DNA of 64,000 nt from Saccharomycodes ludwigii. Its lineage: Eukaryota > Ascomycota > Saccharomycetes > Saccharomycodales > Saccharomycodaceae. A model generated the notes under the pieces. It did no database searches. It was not told where the DNA came from and saw only the letters and a program-made list of their open reading frames with translations. This document shows, piece after piece, positions 60,339 to 64,000 of this stretch (position 1 is the stretch's first letter; each line of letters starts with the position of its first letter). The DNA lies in the NCBI RefSeq assembly GCF_020623625.1, contig NC_060200.1, positions 1,000,001 through 1,064,000 of the forward strand, given 5' to 3'. Made by a program: the position numbers and the translations under genes.

Positions 60339-61451
60339 GTGGGGAAGGAAGGGGTGAAATTGTATAGCTTTTCGCTTAATAATGTCGGATTATCAATGTA
60401 TTAAAATATATATAGAATTTTCAAGATTTTTGGTTTTGTACTTTGTTTTTAAAATTTTAACCTTTTCCTAGATTTCGTATGTTTTTTTTTTAATCTTTTC
60501 AACAAAAAAGAAAAAAAAACAGTGCAATGAAATTTTTTTTTAGGGTAGCTTTTTTTTTTTTTTATTTACATTTTATCTTACTATTGTTTTTTTTTTTCTT
60601 GATGAAACCAAATAAAAACAAGGGGGGGGAAAGGTGGTACAATAAATGCTATAATATAATTAGACATGTGCAATTATAGTAATTAGCTATATATTACGTG
60701 TATTATTTTTATTGGCTGTAAAAAAATAATCCAGAAAAGAAAAAAAAGTTTCTCCACTTTTTTTAAAAAAATTACTTTTTCCAAACAAAATGAATATTTT
60801 TCTTTTTATATGGACATTTTTAACATACAGCTATTATTAAGGAGTAACGTATTCCTTAAAAAAAAAAAAAGAAAAGAAAAAATAAAAAAAAAAAATAAAA
60901 AAAAGTTAATAGTGGTGAAGAAGAGTGCAGTAAAAAAAATAAAATACAATACAATACCTAGAGCATATTTCAATGACGAAAAATAATATATGTATATATT
61001 TTTTTTTATAATTAATTATTTATTTAATAAAATTGATTTGAAATCACACTAACAAAAATAATCAAAAATAAGATATATAAATGAAGGAATGAAAGTGCAC
61101 TTTTACATAACAAAATTTATTAATATCCACCCCTTTCCTTTTTTTTTTTTTTTTCTTTTTCTTTTTATTTTCTCTTTCACTACTCTTCACCCTTTGTTAC
61201 ACATTGTGAACTACTTTGAAACATGTTACGCTTGCTTTTTCTTTTTTTTTTTTTTTTTTTCCCTTTCTTCTCTCATATTTCCCCTCTTTCCTCTTATTGC
61301 CTAAATCTAAACCGAACAATCTGCACCTCTGTCGTCTCCGTACTATTTTGAGTAAAAATTTAGCAAATATTACCTCAGAAAATCAAGGTATTTCATATAT
61401 AATAACAAGTTGCATATCCATAAATATATACCATAACCACAAAATACAATA

Positions 61452-62591
61452 ATGAATACTATCGAAGATAACAATAACAACAGAAACAGTGGCTCAATCC
61501 CTGTTCCTACCGGTTTTGAGCAATGGTTAGTTCAGCCCACAAATAAAGGGATGGTGGGAAACGATAATACCAATAATATTTGGTTTTATGGTAATGATAT
61601 AAATTTTGAAACTAATAATAATAATGCTGTTGTTTCTGCTTCCAAAGTGGCTATTAAGAATGAAAAATATCCTGTGGCTGCAAATGCCGCAGCTGTATCT
61701 AATCCCAATAATGGTGGTAGCGAGCCTTTGTTAATGCCTTTTAATGCTGTAAGAAGTTATAGCAGTGGCCCATCTATGTTGTCCTGTTCTTCATCATCAT
61801 CTCCTTTTGAGTCTCCATTACCAATTGCCGACTCTTACCAGGAGCATGTTAACAATGGAGATGAAGACGACTTTAACTCTATATTTGATCCAAATAGCTG
61901 TAGTGAAACCGGATCTACTACTTCTGTTGAATCTCAACCTAAATCCAGTAAGAAAGGTGGGCACCAACAACAGAAACAACAAAAAAATGTTCATATTAAA
62001 ACAGAAACACCGAGTGCTGTTGTCACTGGTGCTGCTTGCACCGCTGTAGGCGTTGAGGATGATTTGATATCTCCTATGTTCACCAATAACGATATAGAAT
62101 TACTAAGGAAAAAGACAATGGAAAACAAGAGCAAAAAGAGGAAGAGAGGTCCAAGGAAGCTAATGACCCCTGACCAAAAGGAAGCCCACAATAAAATAGA
62201 GAAAAAGTATAGAATCAATATAAATACTAAAATTGCTAGATTGCAGAAGATTATACCATGGGTTGCTTCGGAAGACACTGCATTTGAAGTACATGCCTCC
62301 TTTAGGGGGAAAGATTTGTTAGGGAATGTAAAAAACAATAACGGGAGTGATAGTATCAGTGATAATAATACTGAGGGTAACGGTAACGATGATGCTACAA
62401 ATACTGGCAATAATAGCAGCAGTTTGCAACCTTGCAAGTTGAACAAAAGTATTATTTTGCAAAAGGCTATTGATTATATTTTATATTTGAAGAATAATGA
62501 AAGGTTATATGAGTTAGAAGTTCAAAAATTGAAAGATGAAATTAAAAATTTGCAGAATAATAAGGAGAATACTAATGTTAAAATAAAGTGA
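61452..62591 (+). CDS. TYE7: bHLH activator of glycolytic genes (Tye7/Sgc1)
   Basis: SREBP-like bHLH factor; in S. cerevisiae it activates glycolytic and Ty1-adjacent genes through E-boxes. The N-terminal 220 residues are Asn/Ser-rich with acidic patches and a Gln/Lys-rich stretch. The basic region and helix 1 lie at about 238-275: EAHNKIEKKYRININTKIARLQ, with the SREBP-type Tyr where other bHLH proteins have Arg. Helix 2 resumes only at about 328 (LNKSIILQKAIDYILYLKNNE), so the loop is more than 50 residues and filled with Asn, Ser, Gly and Asp. A leucine-zipper-like coil ends at residue 379 (291 in S. cerevisiae). The order PYK-REV1-TYE7 equals YOR347C-YOR346W-YOR344C. Start at the first ATG. 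Confidence 0.93.
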   Translation: MNTIEDNNNNRNSGSIPVPTGFEQWLVQPTNKGMVGNDNTNNIWFYGNDINFETNNNNAVVSASKVAIKNEKYPVAANAAAVSNPNNGGSEPLLMPFNAVRSYSSGPSMLSCSSSSSPFESPLPIADSYQEHVNNGDEDDFNSIFDPNSCSETGSTTSVESQPKSSKKGGHQQQKQQKNVHIKTETPSAVVTGAACTAVGVEDDLISPMFTNNDIELLRKKTMENKSKKRKRGPRKLMTPDQKEAHNKIEKKYRININTKIARLQKIIPWVASEDTAFEVHASFRGKDLLGNVKNNNGSDSISDNNTEGNGNDDATNTGNNSSSLQPCKLNKSIILQKAIDYILYLKNNERLYELEVQKLKDEIKNLQNNKENTNVKIK

Positions 62592-62621
62592 GGCCTTTAA
62601 TGATTTTATTGAAATTTTTTT

Positions 62622-62660
<39 letters not shown>

Positions 62661-63543
62661 ATTTTTATTACATTTTAGTTTAGGTTTTTTTTAATGACTT
62701 TTGTTTATACTTATATTTTTTTTTTTTTTTTTATCTATAATATCATTTGTCTTATTCCTTTAAATGTTGAATCTTTGTCTTTTTGTCTTGAAATAAGAAA
62801 GCGTGGGGTAAGATCTGAATTTCTGATGTTGAAAATAGTTGCAATTTCATTTACTTGGTTTCTTTAATATTAACTTTTCTCCCTTAAGGAAAGTGTTTGC
62901 CATTATACATTCATATAGTAGGTTATAACCCTGACCCAGGAAATGGAAAAGTAGGAACATAAAGTTATAAAATTGCTTTATTTGGATCAAATCATCGATG
63001 CTATTTTACTCTGTTATTACTTATAAGATATCTCTTCATGGATAGTGTTAAATTATTGTTACTCAGTCATGGGGTGAAAAATAGAGAGAAAATTTAAATC
63101 TTCCATCCCATTATTAACACCATCCGCACGGAAAGAATGTGAAATATGGAAAAAAATTAGGCATTAAAGGGAAGGAGAGGAACATGGAAAAACTCAAATA
63201 TAATACACATTGATGTTTTTAATGCTTACAAGCGTAATTAAATAATAACTTCAGAATATCGATTATTTAAGGACTTATTTGATTATTAACCTGGCTACCA
63301 TCGGGTCAATTTCATGTTATTACAACAGAGTATCACTTTCCACGAAAGAAGGGTTATACACAAAATATATTTTTCGTTTCTTTTTTTTTTTTCGTTTCTT
63401 TTTTATTTTAGTTGGAATTTAAATTTTTCACTTTTTTCATCGAACGCTTTATCATTTTTACTTTACTTCTCGACTGAAAGTAAAAGTTCATCTGGTGATT
63501 ACTTACTCCCATTATTTCTGTAAACATTATATGAAGTATTTTC

Positions 63544-63574
<31 letters not shown>

Positions 63575-63767
63575 TCCTTCTTCCTTTTCTTTTTTTTTTC
63601 TTCAAACTATTAAACCAGTTTGAGACTCAATATTTGAACAATCTTCTCTCCACTCCTATACGCTTTCTCCAAAACACTTCTAGAAACCTAGTTATTTTTA
63701 TTTTTTTAGAAAAAAAAAAAAAAAAAAAAGAAAAAAAGAAAAAAAAAAAATAAAAAATTTGGGAAAA
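62592..63767. other. Intergenic between TYE7 and the partial terminal gene
   Basis: It begins with T33 (62624-62656) and T17 (about 62720-62736). A more complex stretch from 62760 to 63330 has no open frame of note. A TTTC tetranucleotide repeat (about 63544-63576) and an A-rich leader with A20 (about 63710-63729) precede the next ATG. No gene seen. Confidence 0.65.
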
Positions 63768-64000
63768 ATGTCCTTTCAAAATCAATACGAATTGGCTAAG
63801 ATTCTAAACCAATTAGAACCTCAACAATTAACAAAAAATGTGTTTTTTGGTCCATTAAATGCTCTAACGAGAGTGGATTTTTTGATGACAAATAATATAA
63901 AGTTTATAATTTCCACAGGTATGCCAGTTTATTCAGCCATGAAATGTTGTGCCAACATTCCCATGGAAAAGTATGCTTACGTTCTAATTAACTTTGATCC
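63768..64000 (+). CDS. 5' part of an unassigned gene, perhaps a dual-specificity-phosphatase-like protein
   Basis: An open frame begins at an ATG after a 60-base A-rich leader and runs off the window with 77 complete codons. The visible protein starts MSFQNQYELAKILNQLEP and continues NVFFGPLNALTRVDFLM, NNIKFIISTGMP and YAYVLINFDP. The pattern of a beta strand (VFFGPL), a helix (ALTRVDFLMTNN) and a strand (IKFIIST) resembles the start of cysteine-dependent dual-specificity phosphatase domains. The catalytic HCxxGxxR would lie beyond the window, so this is only a suggestion. Composition and leader look like a real gene; I do not recognise the orthologue. Confidence 0.7.
   Translation, partial: MSFQNQYELAKILNQLEPQQLTKNVFFGPLNALTRVDFLMTNNIKFIISTGMPVYSAMKCCANIPMEKYAYVLINFD

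Larger units (their letters stand above)
57225..61451. other. 4.2-kb gene desert between REV1 and TYE7
   Basis: By far the longest gap in the window, forming the divergent upstream regions of REV1 and TYE7. No frame longer than 89 codons exists, and those present are F/I/K-rich products of A/T runs. Landmarks: a GC-richer stretch with a possible GCCCC/GGGGC hairpin (57747-57772), A23-G-A17 (57791-57831), a TTTTA pentanucleotide array (58240-58275), A24 near 58636, A23 near 59475, a TCACGTGC E-box (60241-60248) and T35 (60303-60337). No tRNA, snoRNA or centromere signature was recognised. Confidence 0.65.

Noticed and set aside
1-64000. LTR retrotransposons, solo LTRs, DNA transposons, CRISPR arrays
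   Set aside because: No reverse transcriptase, integrase, transposase or paired terminal repeats were seen on either strand; the only repeats are microsatellites, minisatellites and homopolymers.
1-64000. ARS consensus matches as replication origins
   Set aside because: In DNA this rich in A and T the 11-base consensus occurs often by chance, and I cannot rank the matches by eye.

Overview
The window is yeast nuclear DNA. It is very A+T-rich and full of homopolymer A/T tracts and short microsatellites. Every recognisable protein is closest in content and order to Saccharomyces cerevisiae genes, no gene shows a clear intron, and the genes sit close together on both strands. From about 5.6 to 49 kb the order interleaves genes that in S. 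cerevisiae lie on three chromosome arms: X right (NTA1, YJR061W, CBF1, PTK2, APS2, CDC8, HIT1, tRNA-Arg(CCU), KCH1, BFA1, RAD7), XI left (PEX1, with MNN4 and PTK1) and XIII left (SUR7, GAL80, AIM32, RSE1, GSF2, PRM6, PRP39). This is the single-copy order expected of a lineage that did not undergo the Saccharomyces whole-genome duplication. My inference is a low-GC non-WGD saccharomycetalean yeast; Saccharomycodes ludwigii or a relative would fit. Presence of NTA1, GAL80, RAD7 and REV1 argues against the gene-poor genus Hanseniaspora. The species cannot be proved from this window alone.

Layout. 0-8.5 kb: two Mnn4-type (LicD domain) mannosylphosphorylation proteins point at each other around the N-terminal amidase NTA1. 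9.8-19.2 kb: CBF1, a PTK-type kinase and PEX1, all on the minus strand. 20-22.4 kb: APS2, CDC8 and an unrecognised asparagine/glutamine-rich protein. 23.5-34.9 kb: SUR7, GAL80, HIT1, AIM32, RSE1 and GSF2. 35.1-36 kb: a 57-residue PMP3-type proteolipid gene and the tRNA-Arg(CCU) gene. 36.3-49 kb: a KCH1/PRM6 membrane protein, a Zn2Cys6 regulator absent from this position in S. cerevisiae, BFA1, PRP39 and RAD7. At about 49 kb synteny breaks: a class V aminotransferase is followed by PYK1, REV1 and TYE7, which matches the S. cerevisiae chromosome XV block YOR344-YOR347, and then by a partial gene cut by the window end.

The genes are housekeeping genes without operon logic, but some neighbours are linked by function. 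PYK1 (glycolysis) lies in the same conserved block as TYE7, an activator of glycolytic genes in S. cerevisiae. GAL80 is next to SUR7 as in S. cerevisiae. HIT1 is in the same block as the tRNA-Arg(CCU) gene, as on S. cerevisiae chromosome X.

Several reading frames open with an in-frame TTG or GTG. For those I took the first ATG that matches the family start (second MNN4-like gene, PEX1, RSE1, the Zn2Cys6 gene, PRP39, REV1). I saw no LTR elements, transposons, CRISPR arrays or rRNA. The most unusual things are the inverted MNN4-like pair with a hexapeptide array inside the LicD region of one copy, the 4.2-kb gene desert between REV1 and TYE7, the stretched bHLH loop of TYE7, and the orphan aminotransferase sharing a 1.9-kb divergent promoter with PYK1. 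I found no convincing new multi-gene system.
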